Positions 17,912 to 25,338 are shown, counted from the stretch's first letter. The stretch is 37,378 nucleotides of DNA from Micromonospora sp. MP36 (GCF_008119785.1 NZ_VSFA01000071.1:1-37378); one strand, 5' to 3'. A program made the numbers and translations. The notes: generated from the letters alone by a model not told the origin.

Positions 17912-19200
17912 GCGGGTTCTCCTTCGGTGTCGGTATCGGTCGGGTCGAGATCGGCGAGCGGGAAGCAGCCGGTGAACGGGTCGTCGTAGCCGCGCCAGGT
18001 GTCCTCGCCGTCGGCGAGTTCGGCGTCGGTGAGCAGGCAACTGGCGAGGGTGCGGTGCAGGCCGGCGGGGTCGAGGTCGAGGCCGATGAAGACGAGGTGC
18101 TGGTTGCGGTCGCCGTAGTAGGGGTCCCAGTCGAGGGCAGCGGCGAGCCGGCGATGGTCCGACGCCTCGTCCCAGTGCGGGTCAGGGAGTGCGGCCAGCC
18201 AGCGGCCGAGGGAGCCGAGGCTGAGGCCGCCGCCGGCGAAGTCCCAGGCGATGACGCTGTCCGGTTGGCTGGCCAGCCACAGGTGCCCTCGGGAGCGGAT
18301 CACCTCGGCGTTGACCTCCTCGAGGACGTCGTGCAGCCGTCGAGCGTGGAAGGGGCGGCGGGCGCGGAAAACCACCGACACCACTCCGCAGTCGGGGTGC
18401 GGCTCGTGCAGGCCGAGGTGGTAGCCCTCCAACCCGCGGGTCAGGACGCCGGGGATCTCGGGGCGGTGCCGGCGGGTGCCGCGCAGCTGGCGGGTCAGCG
18501 CGCCGGCGTCGATGACGTTACCGTCGACCCGCACCTGTGTTGCCCATGGCACCATGCGGTCCAGCAGCACCGACAACCGGCTGGTGTCGTAGGCGCCCTC
18601 GCGGGACTGTCCGCACAGGACGAGGGTGTCGGCGTACTCGATCTGGCGGACGATGACGTCGGCGAGCCCGCGGTCGTCGTTGTCGGCGGCGTGGATGCCG
18701 AGGGTCTTGAGGTCGTCGGTGCTGGCCAGCCCGTCGAGCAGGTGCTCGGCGTCGACGACGGTGACGTACGAGTCGACGTGCAGCAGGTCGGTGATCGGCG
18801 CGCCGTCGACCAGGCAGTGCGCGCAGACGGCGGCGACGGCTTCCGGCTCGACCACCTCGGGCAGCATCAGTACCAGGTCGCGGTGCGGGTGGGCGCGCGC
18901 GAGCCGGGCGAGGGTCGGCAGCACGTCCTCGCGCAGGGTGCAGGAGACGCAGCTGTGCGCGAGTGTGATGCGCTCGTCCTCGAGTATTCCCTCGCCGTCG
19001 CGCACGATCCGGTGGACGGTGCCGGTGCCGAGGCCGGCGAGGTCGTGCCGGATCAGCAGCAACGACGGGTCCGCCGCGAGCAGGCTGCGGGCAACGGCGT
19101 ACGTGGCGGACGGCCAGAAGCCACTGAGCACGGTCAACGACGGTCGGGCGTCGGACGCCGGAACTCCGGCGTTGGCCGGTGCGAGCGGGGACGTCGACAT
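17908..19200 (-). CDS. COG0523-family zinc-homeostasis protein lacking a P-loop
   Basis: About 430 residues; ATG 19200 is preferred over the preceding GTG 19203 because GAGAGG is then six bases away. It aligns with CobW/COG0523 metallochaperones: SLTVLSGFWPSATYAVARSLL at the N terminus, the metal motif region LAHSCVSCTLREDVLP (about 82-96), LVLMLPEVVEPEAVAAV, SYVTVVDAEHLLD, and the C-terminal CobW_C part (PFHARRLHDVLEE, SRGHLWLASQPDSVIAWDFAGGG). The canonical GxxGxGKT P-loop is absent: GFWPSAT stands in its place. The CxCC metal motif reads CVSC. It may not bind GTP in the usual way. A Zur-type operator overlaps its TATAAT -10 box. Confidence 0.85.
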   Translation of the reverse strand: MSTSPLAPANAGVPASDARPSLTVLSGFWPSATYAVARSLLAADPSLLLIRHDLAGLGTGTVHRIVRDGEGILEDERITLAHSCVSCTLREDVLPTLARLARAHPHRDLVLMLPEVVEPEAVAAVCAHCLVDGAPITDLLHVDSYVTVVDAEHLLDGLASTDDLKTLGIHAADNDDRGLADVIVRQIEYADTLVLCGQSREGAYDTSRLSVLLDRMVPWATQVRVDGNVIDAGALTRQLRGTRRHRPEIPGVLTRGLEGYHLGLHEPHPDCGVVSVVFRARRPFHARRLHDVLEEVNAEVIRSRGHLWLASQPDSVIAWDFAGGGLSLGSLGRWLAALPDPHWDEASDHRRLAAALDWDPYYGDRNQHLVFIGLDLDPAGLHRTLASCLLTDAELADGEDTWRGYDDPFTGCFPLADLDPTDTDTEGEPA

Positions 19201-19220
19201 CACAGTCCTCTCGACTTAGT

Positions 19221-19240
19221 CGAAAACGATTGTCATTATA
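19221..19240 (-). promoter_or_regulatory. Zur-type operator overlapping a TATAAT -10 (COG0523-L31)
   Basis: The top strand reads CGAAAACGATTGTCATTATA. Its core CGAAAACGATTGTCA differs at three of 15 bases from the box before rpmB. Read on the minus strand, TATAAT (19235-19240) is a perfect -10, so a bound regulator would block RNA polymerase. The start codon is about 20-25 bases downstream of the likely start site. Confidence 0.8.
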
Positions 19241-19526
19241 AGCACGTGGTCGACGGCGAGTGGCGGGCGAGGTCTTCTCGCATGAAACGCCACGGCGGCC
19301 TGGCGGCGTCGGGGGCGCAAGGTCGCGGTGCGGGTGTCACGTCCCGGCGTCTGGTCGGCACAGAGGTGACGCCCGCTTCGCTGCCGAGCCGGCGCGCCTC
19401 CTCTTGGGCCCACGACTCTGCTGGCCGTCCCGCTCTCGGGCCATTGCCCTGGAGGTGCTGGCTCGGTTCGTCAGTGCCGGTCGAGGTCGCTGGGGACCCC
19501 GAGTGGAGGCTGTCCGATCGGCCACG
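19241..19526. other. Divergent region between two Zur-type promoters
   Basis: This region separates the COG0523-L31 operon from the L28-L33-S14 operon. I see no gene or RNA in it; short frames on both strands carry no family features. The -35 elements of both promoters should lie near its ends. Confidence 0.4.
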
Positions 19527-19551
19527 TAAGAATGAAAACGATTTTCGTTAT
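19527..19551 (+). promoter_or_regulatory. Zur-type operator and -10 of rpmB operon
   Basis: The core TGAAAACGATTTTCG (19533-19547) is a near-perfect palindrome, with the extended box running to 19551. It is immediately preceded by a TAAGAAT -10-like element (19527-19533). It lies about 27 bases upstream of the rpmB GTG and matches the actinobacterial Zur consensus closely. Confidence 0.82.
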
Positions 19552-19577
19552 GGCGAACCGTTCCTGAAGGAGTACTT

Positions 19578-19814
19578 GTGTCCCGTCGCTGTGATGTCAC
19601 CGGCGCGAAGCCGAGCTTCGGCAACGCCGTGTCCCACTCCCACCGGCGCACCCGCCGACGGTGGAACCCCAACCTGCAGAACCACCGCTACTGGCTGCCC
19701 TCTGAGCGGCGCTGGGTCCGCCTGACGCTGACCGCCAAGGCGCTGAAGACCGTGGACCGTAAGGGCATCGAAAAGGTCGTCGCGGAGCTGCGCGCCCAGG
19801 GGGTGACGGTCTGA
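19578..19814 (+). CDS. rpmB: 50S ribosomal protein L28 (zinc-free paralog)
   Basis: 78 residues from GTG 19578, with GAAGGAG eight bases upstream. MSRRCDVTGAKPSFGNAVSHSHRRTRRRWNPNLQ is a classic L28 N terminus. Only one cysteine remains of the CxxC pairs found in zinc-binding L28, marking the C-minus form. It is the first gene of a three-gene ribosomal operon behind a Zur-type operator; the stop overlaps the next start (TGATG). Confidence 0.95.
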   Translation: MSRRCDVTGAKPSFGNAVSHSHRRTRRRWNPNLQNHRYWLPSERRWVRLTLTAKALKTVDRKGIEKVVAELRAQGVTV

Positions 19815-19981
19815 TGGCCCGGCAGACCGACGTCCGCCCGATCGTCCGGCTGCGCAGCACCGCCGGCACCGGCTACACGTACGTCACCCGCAAGAACCGC
19901 CGCAACGACCCGGACCGGATGGTGCTGCGCAAGTACGACCCGGTCGTCCGCCGGCACGTCGAGTTCCGAGAGGCGCGCTGA
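19814..19981 (+). CDS. rpmG: 50S ribosomal protein L33 (zinc-free paralog)
   Basis: 55 residues from ATG 19814 to TGA 19979-19981: MARQTDVRPIVRLRSTAGTG, then YTYVTRKNRRNDPDRMVLRKYDP and VVRRHVEFREAR. This is a full L33 without the two CxxC motifs, so it is the zinc-independent copy. The start overlaps the L28 stop by one base and the S14 start follows the stop by one base, indicating tight coupling. Confidence 0.95.
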   Translation: MARQTDVRPIVRLRSTAGTGYTYVTRKNRRNDPDRMVLRKYDPVVRRHVEFREAR

Positions 19982-19982
19982 C

Positions 19983-20288
19983 ATGGCCCGCAAGAGCCTC
20001 GCGAACCGACAGGCCCGCCGCGCCGACCTGGTCACCCGCCATGCGCAGCGCCGCGCCGAGCTGAAGCGGACCATCGCCCACCCGGACACCGAACCGGCGG
20101 TACGGGACGACGCCGTCCGCCAACTGGCGCAGCTGCCCCGCGACTCCAGTCCGGTGCGGCTGCGCAACCGGGATGTCATCGATGGCCGGCCGCGAGGTGT
20201 GCTGACCCGCTTCGGATTGTCGCGGGTGCGGTTCCGGGAGATGGCGCTGCGGGGCGAGCTGCCGGGGATCCGCAAGGCGTCCTGGTAA
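19983..20288 (+). CDS. rpsN: 30S ribosomal protein S14 (zinc-free paralog)
   Basis: 101 residues from ATG 19983: MARKSLANRQARRADLVTRH..., with the C-terminal NRDVIDGRPRGVLTRFGLSRVRFREMALRGELPGIRKASW typical of S14. It is the long, cysteine-free form, unlike the 61-residue zinc-binding type. It is the last gene of the L28-L33-S14 operon and is followed by a strong hairpin. Its role is to replace the zinc-binding S14 when Zur is inactive. Confidence 0.95.
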   Translation: MARKSLANRQARRADLVTRHAQRRAELKRTIAHPDTEPAVRDDAVRQLAQLPRDSSPVRLRNRDVIDGRPRGVLTRFGLSRVRFREMALRGELPGIRKASW

Positions 20289-20307
20289 CAACGCCAACCA
20301 CCGGGCT

Positions 20308-20339
20308 GAGCGCCCGCGCCGCTGTCGGCGCGGGCGCTC
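20308..20339 (+). terminator. Terminator hairpin after rpsN
   Basis: Perfect 13-base arms GAGCGCCCGCGCC (20308-20320) and GGCGCGGGCGCTC (20327-20339) with a six-base loop, about 20 bases after the S14 stop. No T-run follows, as is common in high-GC actinobacteria. Confidence 0.75.
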
Positions 20340-20416
20340 GTCCTCCCGACAGCGGAGGCAACTGGAGCGGGTGCGTCAGCAGGGGATTGGTGAGTCCGGT
20401 TGGACAACCCGACGCG

Positions 20417-20452
20417 GCGTGGCTCCTCTCCGGGCCAGGCGAGGAGCCACGC
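20417..20452 (-). terminator. Terminator hairpin after the znu-arsR operon
   Basis: Perfect 12-base arms GCGTGGCTCCTC (20417-20428) and GAGGAGCCACGC (20441-20452) with a 12-base loop. It lies 46 bases beyond the arsR stop on the minus strand and separates it from the convergent rpsN operon. Confidence 0.7.
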
Positions 20453-20498
20453 TGCATCGACAGTTCGTCCGCGTCGGGCCCGTCGACGCCTGGCACGC

Positions 20499-20783
20499 TC
20501 ATCTGCAGTGCTTGAGCACGTCCAGGACGAGAGAGACGGCGGGGACGCTGGTGAGCGCGTAGTGCATCCGGCCCTGCTGGCGGTAGCGGCGTACGAGGCG
20601 GGCGTGGCGCAGGTGCCGAAGCTGGTGCGACACGTGCGAGGCGGATAGCTGCAGCGAGCTGCTGAGTTCGGTGACGCACGCGTCGGCTCGCGTGAGCTGC
20701 TGCAGGATGCGGATGCGCGCCGGGTGGGCGATGGTGCGTAGCAGCTCGCTGATCTCCTCAATCGAGGCGGGCGCTGCGGTCAC
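20499..20783 (-). CDS. ArsR/SmtB-family transcriptional regulator
   Basis: 94 residues from GTG 20783, which overlaps the stop of the upstream permease (GTGA); the longer frame is a shadow. It has the ArsR winged-helix pattern: IEEISELLRTIAHPARIRILQQLTRADACVTELSSSLQLS, then ASHVSHQLRHLRHARLVRRYRQQGRMHYAL. Cysteines lie in ACVTEL (helix 3 position of the ArsR-type metal site) and at the C terminus (KHC). The SmtB/CzrA helix 5 zinc motif (DxH...HxxE) is absent. Being the last gene of the zinc importer operon, it probably senses a metal or works with Zur; its own operator is not identified. Confidence 0.85.
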   Translation of the reverse strand: MTAAPASIEEISELLRTIAHPARIRILQQLTRADACVTELSSSLQLSASHVSHQLRHLRHARLVRRYRQQGRMHYALTSVPAVSLVLDVLKHCR

Positions 20784-21610
20784 GGCGCGGTGAGGAAGAT
20801 CGTGCGGAACCCGTCGCGCAGGCGGTGCACCGCCAGCGACCCGAGCAGGACGGCGGCGGCGGTCAGGGAGATGCTGCCACCGGCAGCAACATCCCATAGC
20901 CGGGAGAACCACAGTCCCGCGGCGGCGCTGCTGGCACCGAGTGTGGCGGCGAGAGCGGTCATGGGGGCGAGACGGTCGGTCCAGGCGCGGGCGGCCGCGG
21001 CGGGGGCGACGATGAGCGCCAGGGCGAGGATGGTGCCGACGGCGGGCACGATCGCGACGACGACGAGGTCGACCAGCAGCAGGAGAGCGAGGTCGAGCAG
21101 CCGGACGCGGTACCCGGCGGCGCGGGCGCCGGCGGGATCAAAACCGACGTATAGCAGGTGCCGGCCGCCGACGGCGAGCGCGACCGCCGTGACCGCCAAC
21201 AGGGCGACGGTCACGACCAGGTTCTCGGTGGTGACGGTGAGGATCGAGCCGACGAGGAAGGCGGACAGGTCCCGGCTGAAACCGTTCTGAGTGGCGACCA
21301 GCGCGACGCCGAGCGCGAAACCGGCGGAGAGGATCACTCCGGTTGCGGCGGTGGCCTCTTGACCAGGGGTACGCGCCAGCGCGGCGACGGCGGCGGCGGT
21401 CAGCAGCCCGGCGACCACGCCGCCGAGGTAGATGTTGATGCCGAGGATGGACGCGGCGACCACGCCGGGGAACGTGGCGTGGGCCATGGTCATGGTGAAG
21501 AACGACAGCCGGCGCAGCACGACGTGCACGCCGACCAGTCCGGTGAGCACCCCTACGGTGATGGCTTCGACCAGGGCGCGGCCGAAGGTGTCCTGCAGTA
21601 GCCAGCTCAC
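20780..21610 (-). CDS. znuB: Zinc ABC transporter permease, second subunit (ZnuB-like)
   Basis: 276 residues from GTG 21610, overlapping the stop of the first permease (GTGA). It is an ABC-3 family membrane protein with about eight helices: LVEAITVGVLTGLVGVHVVLRRLSFFTMTMAHATFPGVVAASILG at the N terminus and VGTILALALIVAPAAAARAWTDRLAPM near residue 200. It pairs with the ATPase ZnuC and the binding protein ZnuA to import zinc. It differs clearly from the upstream permease, so the pore may be a heterodimer, as in TroCD/MntCD-like systems. Confidence 0.87.
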   Translation of the reverse strand: MSWLLQDTFGRALVEAITVGVLTGLVGVHVVLRRLSFFTMTMAHATFPGVVAASILGINIYLGGVVAGLLTAAAVAALARTPGQEATAATGVILSAGFALGVALVATQNGFSRDLSAFLVGSILTVTTENLVVTVALLAVTAVALAVGGRHLLYVGFDPAGARAAGYRVRLLDLALLLLVDLVVVAIVPAVGTILALALIVAPAAAARAWTDRLAPMTALAATLGASSAAAGLWFSRLWDVAAGGSISLTAAAVLLGSLAVHRLRDGFRTIFLTAP

Positions 21611-22476
21611 CGGGTCACCGTCGCAGCGGGTCGGTGCGGCCTGCGGCGGAGGTGGCCAGCGAGCAGGGCGAGCAGGTAGCAGGCCACGAGGGTGAGCACC
21701 ACCGCGGCGGCGGAGGTGAGCCGGACGCCGTATCGGACGGAGGCGGTCCAGCTGGCCAGCAGGCCCAGGTAGGCGGCGAGGCCGGTGACGGCGGTGGCGA
21801 TCACGGCCATGGCGGTGAGCCGGTCGGTCAGCAGGCGCGCGGTGGCGGCGGGCACGATGAGCAGGGCGATCACCAGAATGGTGCCGACGGCCTGCACGGC
21901 GGCGACGACGACCAGCGCGACGGCCGTGTTGAGCCCGAGATCGAGCAGGGTGAGGCGGTACCCGGCGGTGGCGGCGGCGATGGGGTCGAAGGCCCGCAGG
22001 ATCAGCGGCCGGGCGGTGACGGCGAGGCCGGTGAGCACGATCGCGGCCAGCACGGCGGTCTGCGCGAGCTGAGCGGGGGTGACGGTGAGCAGCCGGCCGA
22101 ACAGGAACGCGGTCAGGTCGCTGGTGTAGGAGTGCTGACGGGACACGAGCACCACGCCGAGGGAGAACATGGCGGTCAGCAGCACAGCCACGGTGGTGTC
22201 GTCGCTGAGCCGCCCCCAGCGGGTCAGCACGGTGAGCGCGACCGCGGTCAGCAGGGCGGCGACGAGGGCGCCGCCGGCGATGCCGGTCCAGCCGGCGACG
22301 AGGAATCCGATGACCACGCCGGGGAAGACGGTGTGGGTCAGCGCGTCGGCGACGAAGGCCAGCCGGCGCAGGAAGACCAGCACGCTGACCGGCCCGCACA
22401 CCAAGGCGAGCAGGAGCAGCTCGGCGAGGGCGCGGCCCATGAACGGCACGCTGAACGGCGCGACGAGACTACTCAT
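21607..22476 (-). CDS. znuB: Zinc ABC transporter permease, first subunit (ZnuB-like)
   Basis: 289 residues of ABC-3 family type: FMGRALAELLLLALVCGPVSVLVFLRRLAFVADALTHTVFPGVVIGFLV, then LVSRQHSYTSDLTAFLFGRLLTV and AVGTILVIALLIVPAATARLLTDRLTAMA, the same landmarks as in the next gene. About eight to nine membrane helices are seen. It begins four bases after the ZnuC stop. An extra short C-terminal tail rich in Arg/His (LRRRPHRPAATVTR) may be cytoplasmic. Confidence 0.87.
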   Translation of the reverse strand: MSSLVAPFSVPFMGRALAELLLLALVCGPVSVLVFLRRLAFVADALTHTVFPGVVIGFLVAGWTGIAGGALVAALLTAVALTVLTRWGRLSDDTTVAVLLTAMFSLGVVLVSRQHSYTSDLTAFLFGRLLTVTPAQLAQTAVLAAIVLTGLAVTARPLILRAFDPIAAATAGYRLTLLDLGLNTAVALVVVAAVQAVGTILVIALLIVPAATARLLTDRLTAMAVIATAVTGLAAYLGLLASWTASVRYGVRLTSAAAVVLTLVACYLLALLAGHLRRRPHRPAATVTR

Positions 22477-22480
22477 GGCG

Positions 22481-23251
22481 TCACCGTCCGGGCCGCGCGG
22501 CGTGCAGGTCGGCGGCCTGGCTGCCGTAGCCGTAGGTGCCGGGCAGCTCCGCGAGGATCTGTTCGGTGGGGCCAGTGACGGCGCGGCCGCCGTGGATGAG
22601 GCAGGCGGTGTCGGCGAGGTCGCGGGCCAGGCGCAGGTCGTGGGTGCTCAGCAGCACGGCGGTGCCCGCGGCGGCGAGGTCCCGCAGTTGCGTCACGATG
22701 ACGTCCTGGCTGGTGACGTCGAGCCCGTTGAAGGGTTCGTCCATGAGCATCAGTCGGGTCTGGGCGGCGATGGCGCGGGCGAGCAGGACCCGTTGGCGTT
22801 GGCCTCCGGACAGCAGCCCGAAGCGGGTGCGTGCGCGGTCGGCCAGCCCGACGCGGGCCAGCGCGTCTGCGGCGACGGCGCGGTCGGCCGGACGGATTTG
22901 CCGTAGCCAGCGGGTGGGCCGGTAGCGGCCCATTAGCACGACGTCGGCGGCGGTGACGGGGAAGTCCGCGTCGAGGGTGTCGACCTGCGGCACGTAGGCG
23001 GCCGCGCCGCGGGCCTGCCGCGCCGGCCGTCCGGCGACGGTGATCGTGCCGGCAAGGACGTCGGCGAGCCCGACGACGGCCTTGATGAGGGTGGACTTGC
23101 CGGCGCCGTTGGCGCCGACGAGGGCGACGATCTGGCCGGGCGCCACCGTGAGATTCACGTCGGTGAGGACGGCGCAGCGCCGGTAGCCGACGTCGGCCTG
23201 CGCGAGGTGCAGGGCGGAATCGGCTACCGGCGCGGCGGTGGGCTCAGCCAC
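22481..23251 (-). CDS. znuC: Zinc ABC transporter ATPase
   Basis: 256 residues. Walker A GANGAGKS (46-53), Q-loop VPQV (87-90), signature LSGGQRQR (147-154), Walker B LMLMDEP (167-173) and the H-loop STHD are intact. The PQVDTLDADFPVTAADVVLMGRY block is typical of manganese/zinc-type ABC ATPases. The start overlaps the end of znuA by eight bases and the next permease follows at four bases, so znuA-znuC-znuB1-znuB2-arsR form one operon. Confidence 0.9.
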   Translation of the reverse strand: MAEPTAAPVADSALHLAQADVGYRRCAVLTDVNLTVAPGQIVALVGANGAGKSTLIKAVVGLADVLAGTITVAGRPARQARGAAAYVPQVDTLDADFPVTAADVVLMGRYRPTRWLRQIRPADRAVAADALARVGLADRARTRFGLLSGGQRQRVLLARAIAAQTRLMLMDEPFNGLDVTSQDVIVTQLRDLAAAGTAVLLSTHDLRLARDLADTACLIHGGRAVTGPTEQILAELPGTYGYGSQAADLHAARPGR

Positions 23252-24194
23252 CGAGGGCCGCCACGATGGTGTCGGTGTTGTGTTCCTCGGCGCCGAGGTA
23301 GGTGCCCTGCGGGGTGCCTTCGGGGCCGAGGCTGTCGCCGTAGAGGGCGTCCTCCCCGCCGACCACCTTCACGCCTGCCTGGCGGGCGATCGCCTCGGCG
23401 GCCTTGGGCGGCAGGGAACTCTCGCTGAAGATTGCCTTCGTGCCGGTGGCCTTGATCTTCGCGACCAGGTCGTTGATCTGGGTGGCGGACAGTTCGGCGC
23501 TGGTGTCCAGGCTGGGGATCACCGCGCCGATGAACTGCAGCTGGTAGCGGTCGATGTAGTAGCCGAACGCGTCGTGGTTGGTGACCAGCTTGCGGGCGTC
23601 CGCCGGCAGGGCGGCGAACTTCCGCACGTTGTCACCGTCGAGCTTGTCCAGCTTCGCCGCGTACGCCTGGAAGTTCGCCCGGTAGGCGTCGGCGTGGCCG
23701 GGGTCGGCGGTGACGAGGGCCTTCTCGATGTTCTCCGCCATGATCTTGGCATTGCGGGGGTTGTGCCAGATGTGCGGGTCGCCCTCCTTCATCTCCTCGT
23801 CGCCGGGGTCGCCCTTGCGCAGGGCCACTCCCTGGGAGGTGTCGACGACGGTTCCCTTGAAACCGGCCGAGGAGATGGTGTCGTCGAGCCATTCCTCTAG
23901 TCCGACGCCGTTCTTGATGACGAGCTTGGCGGCCCCGATCGCCTGGATGTCGGCGGGAGTGGGCTCGTAGTCGTGGGGATCGGCGTTCGGCTTGATGATC
24001 TGGGTGACCCTGACGGCGTCGCCGCCGACGTTGCGCGTGAAATCGGCCACCTCGGGCGTCGTGGCGACCACCGCGATAGTGCCGTTCTTCGCCGCGGTCG
24101 CGGTGCCGGTGTCGGTTTCGGCACCGCAGCCAGCGGCGGCGCCGATCGTCGCTATAGCCAGGACGGTGCCGAGCGTACGGATGGACAGGTTCAC
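23244..24194 (-). CDS. znuA: Zinc ABC transporter substrate-binding lipoprotein
   Basis: 316 residues from GTG 24194 with AAGGAG upstream. A lipobox (GAAAGC, Cys23) follows a hydrophobic signal. Cluster A-I (ZnuA/TroA) features: VVATTPEVADFTRNVGGD, KPNADPHDYEPTPADIQAI with ligand His74, GDPHIWHNPRNAKIMAENI with His141, LVTNHDAFGYYIDRY with His207, and IFSESSLPPKAAEAIARQAG with an acidic residue. Between 128 and 140 there is a short acidic loop (GDPGDEEMKEGD) rather than the long His-rich loop of many ZnuA proteins. It captures zinc outside the membrane and hands it to the ZnuB pair. Confidence 0.92.
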   Translation of the reverse strand: MNLSIRTLGTVLAIATIGAAAGCGAETDTGTATAAKNGTIAVVATTPEVADFTRNVGGDAVRVTQIIKPNADPHDYEPTPADIQAIGAAKLVIKNGVGLEEWLDDTISSAGFKGTVVDTSQGVALRKGDPGDEEMKEGDPHIWHNPRNAKIMAENIEKALVTADPGHADAYRANFQAYAAKLDKLDGDNVRKFAALPADARKLVTNHDAFGYYIDRYQLQFIGAVIPSLDTSAELSATQINDLVAKIKATGTKAIFSESSLPPKAAEAIARQAGVKVVGGEDALYGDSLGPEGTPQGTYLGAEEHNTDTIVAALGG

Positions 24195-24220
24195 AACCGC
24201 TCCTTGCTCATTGGATGAGC

Positions 24221-24240
24221 GGAACGGTATCCATTTCCAA
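24221..24240 (-). promoter_or_regulatory. znuA: Zur-type operator upstream of znuA
   Basis: Minus strand TTGGAAATGGATACCGTTCC; the 18-base inner part is an imperfect palindrome (12 of 18 symmetric). It shares TGGAAATGG with the box before the CooC-like gene. It lies about 26 bases upstream of the znuA GTG. Confidence 0.7.
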
Positions 24241-24296
24241 TAAGCCCGTCTAGCTGTCAGGTGCTCATATCAGCACCCGTGCAACCATCGCCGGTC

Positions 24297-25019
24297 CTAC
24301 TCGTACGGTTCGGCGGGTGCGGGGATGTGTTGCCAGTCCTCCACCTGGAAATAGGGAACATCGGCGTCGTTGACGGGGTCCTTGACGGTGTGCGGAACCC
24401 ACCGGCCAGTGGTCCGTACCCAGGTGTTCGCCGGCGCCTGCGGCACCTGGCCACGCAGGCCGATCTTGATGGGGACGCCGTCGGCGGCACAGCAGCTGAG
24501 GATGATGCGGGCGAGCATGGGCTGCCGGTCCGGCCCGGGGGCGAGGAAGCCGGTCAGCTGGATGCGCCAGTCCTGCAGGGTCCGGCCGTGGTCATAGACG
24601 GCCCGGTAGCCGTAGTCGAGGAGGGTGAGCTCGGCCGGGTCGCCGGGCGGCAGGGGCGGGTAGGCGACCTCCCGGTTGTCGGTCAGGGCGGAGCCGGCAC
24701 GTGCGGCGGTGTCGGCGCCGAGTGCCGGCGGGACGACGAAGAGCAGGGCTAGCGCCGGCAGCAGCAGCAACCAGCCGACGGCCGGTCCCGAGTGGCCGTG
24801 CCCGTGCCCGTCGTCGTCCGGCCCGGCCTCCGGCCCGTTGAGATGGCGCAGCTCCTGCAGGAGTGCCACGATCGCGGTGATGACCAGCAGCGTTCCGGCG
24901 GCGATGAGGAACGGTCGCAGTCCCTGTTTGACGTAGCGCAGGTACAGGTCGGTGACGCTGACGCGCAGGATCGCGCCGCCGAGGAACACCATCACCACGG
25001 CCTGAGCGGCCCGGTTCAC
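24297..25019 (-). CDS. TIGR03943 family putative permease subunit (zinc-related)
   Basis: 240 residues from GTG 25019, overlapping the stop of the upstream permease remnant (GTGA). Two N-terminal membrane helices (AVVMVFLGGAILRVSV, FLIAAGTLLVITAIVALL) are followed by a His-rich loop DDDGHGHGHSG and a third helix (WLLLLPALALLFVVP). The soluble C-terminal part has LTGFLAPGPDRQPMLARIILSCCAADG. These are hallmarks of TIGR03943/DUF1980 proteins, which normally occur beside a DUF318 (COG0701) permease and often near zinc-starvation genes. Here that partner is deleted. The gene lies just upstream of znuA, which has its own operator. Confidence 0.87.
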   Translation of the reverse strand: MNRAAQAVVMVFLGGAILRVSVTDLYLRYVKQGLRPFLIAAGTLLVITAIVALLQELRHLNGPEAGPDDDGHGHGHSGPAVGWLLLLPALALLFVVPPALGADTAARAGSALTDNREVAYPPLPPGDPAELTLLDYGYRAVYDHGRTLQDWRIQLTGFLAPGPDRQPMLARIILSCCAADGVPIKIGLRGQVPQAPANTWVRTTGRWVPHTVKDPVNDADVPYFQVEDWQHIPAPAEPYE

Positions 25020-25338
25020 CAGATCATCGTCCCGACCGCGACCGCGACCGCGACCGCGACCGCGACCGCGACCGCGACGAGCACGGCGAGGGCGAAGGTG
25101 GCCGGGGCGAACCGGGCGGCGAACCGCCGCCCGAACATGCCGGCCTGCATGGACACGAGTTCTGCAGACGCGGGTCGGAAACCAGTGCGCCGACCTGCCG
25201 GTGCAGGATGCCGACCAGGATGAGCAGGGCGACCAACACCTCGACCGAGCCGATCGCCCGGTCCCTGCGATGGGGGGTGGCGGGCGGGAGGTCTGGGGTC
25301 GCCGAAACGGTTGGCGTGACGTCGGCTGCGGTGCTCAG
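25016..25338 (-). pseudogene. DUF318/COG0701 permease with large internal deletion
   Basis: The N-terminal part reads in one frame from a probable CTG start at 25338 (GGAGAAGG nine bases upstream): STAADVTPTVS..., then helix SVEVLVALLILVGILHRQVGALVSDPRLQ, ending near 25161. The rest follows in another frame: ELVSMQAGMFGRRFAARFAPATFALAVLVAV..., the normal C-terminal end of DUF318 permeases, stopping at 25016. Family members have about 300-370 residues; only about 59 plus 45 remain, so several hundred bases in the middle are missing and the frames no longer join. The C-terminal helix carries a GCGACC hexamer tract coding alternating Ala-Val. The GTGA overlap with the TIGR03943 gene shows the original pairing. 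Confidence 0.78.
25034..25079. repeat. GCGACC hexanucleotide tandem repeat
   Basis: About 7.5 tandem copies of a six-base unit (GACCGC in this phase), without interruption. On the minus strand it encodes a run of alternating alanine and valine in the last helix of the permease remnant. The copy number is probably variable and may reflect slippage. Confidence 0.9.

Noticed and set aside
18055..19725. 556-codon plus-strand frame
   Set aside because: It is antisense to the COG0523 gene and crosses the rpmB promoter; it has no ribosome site or family.
25034..25079. CRISPR-like array
   Set aside because: The hexamer units have no spacers; it is a simple tandem repeat inside a coding frame.
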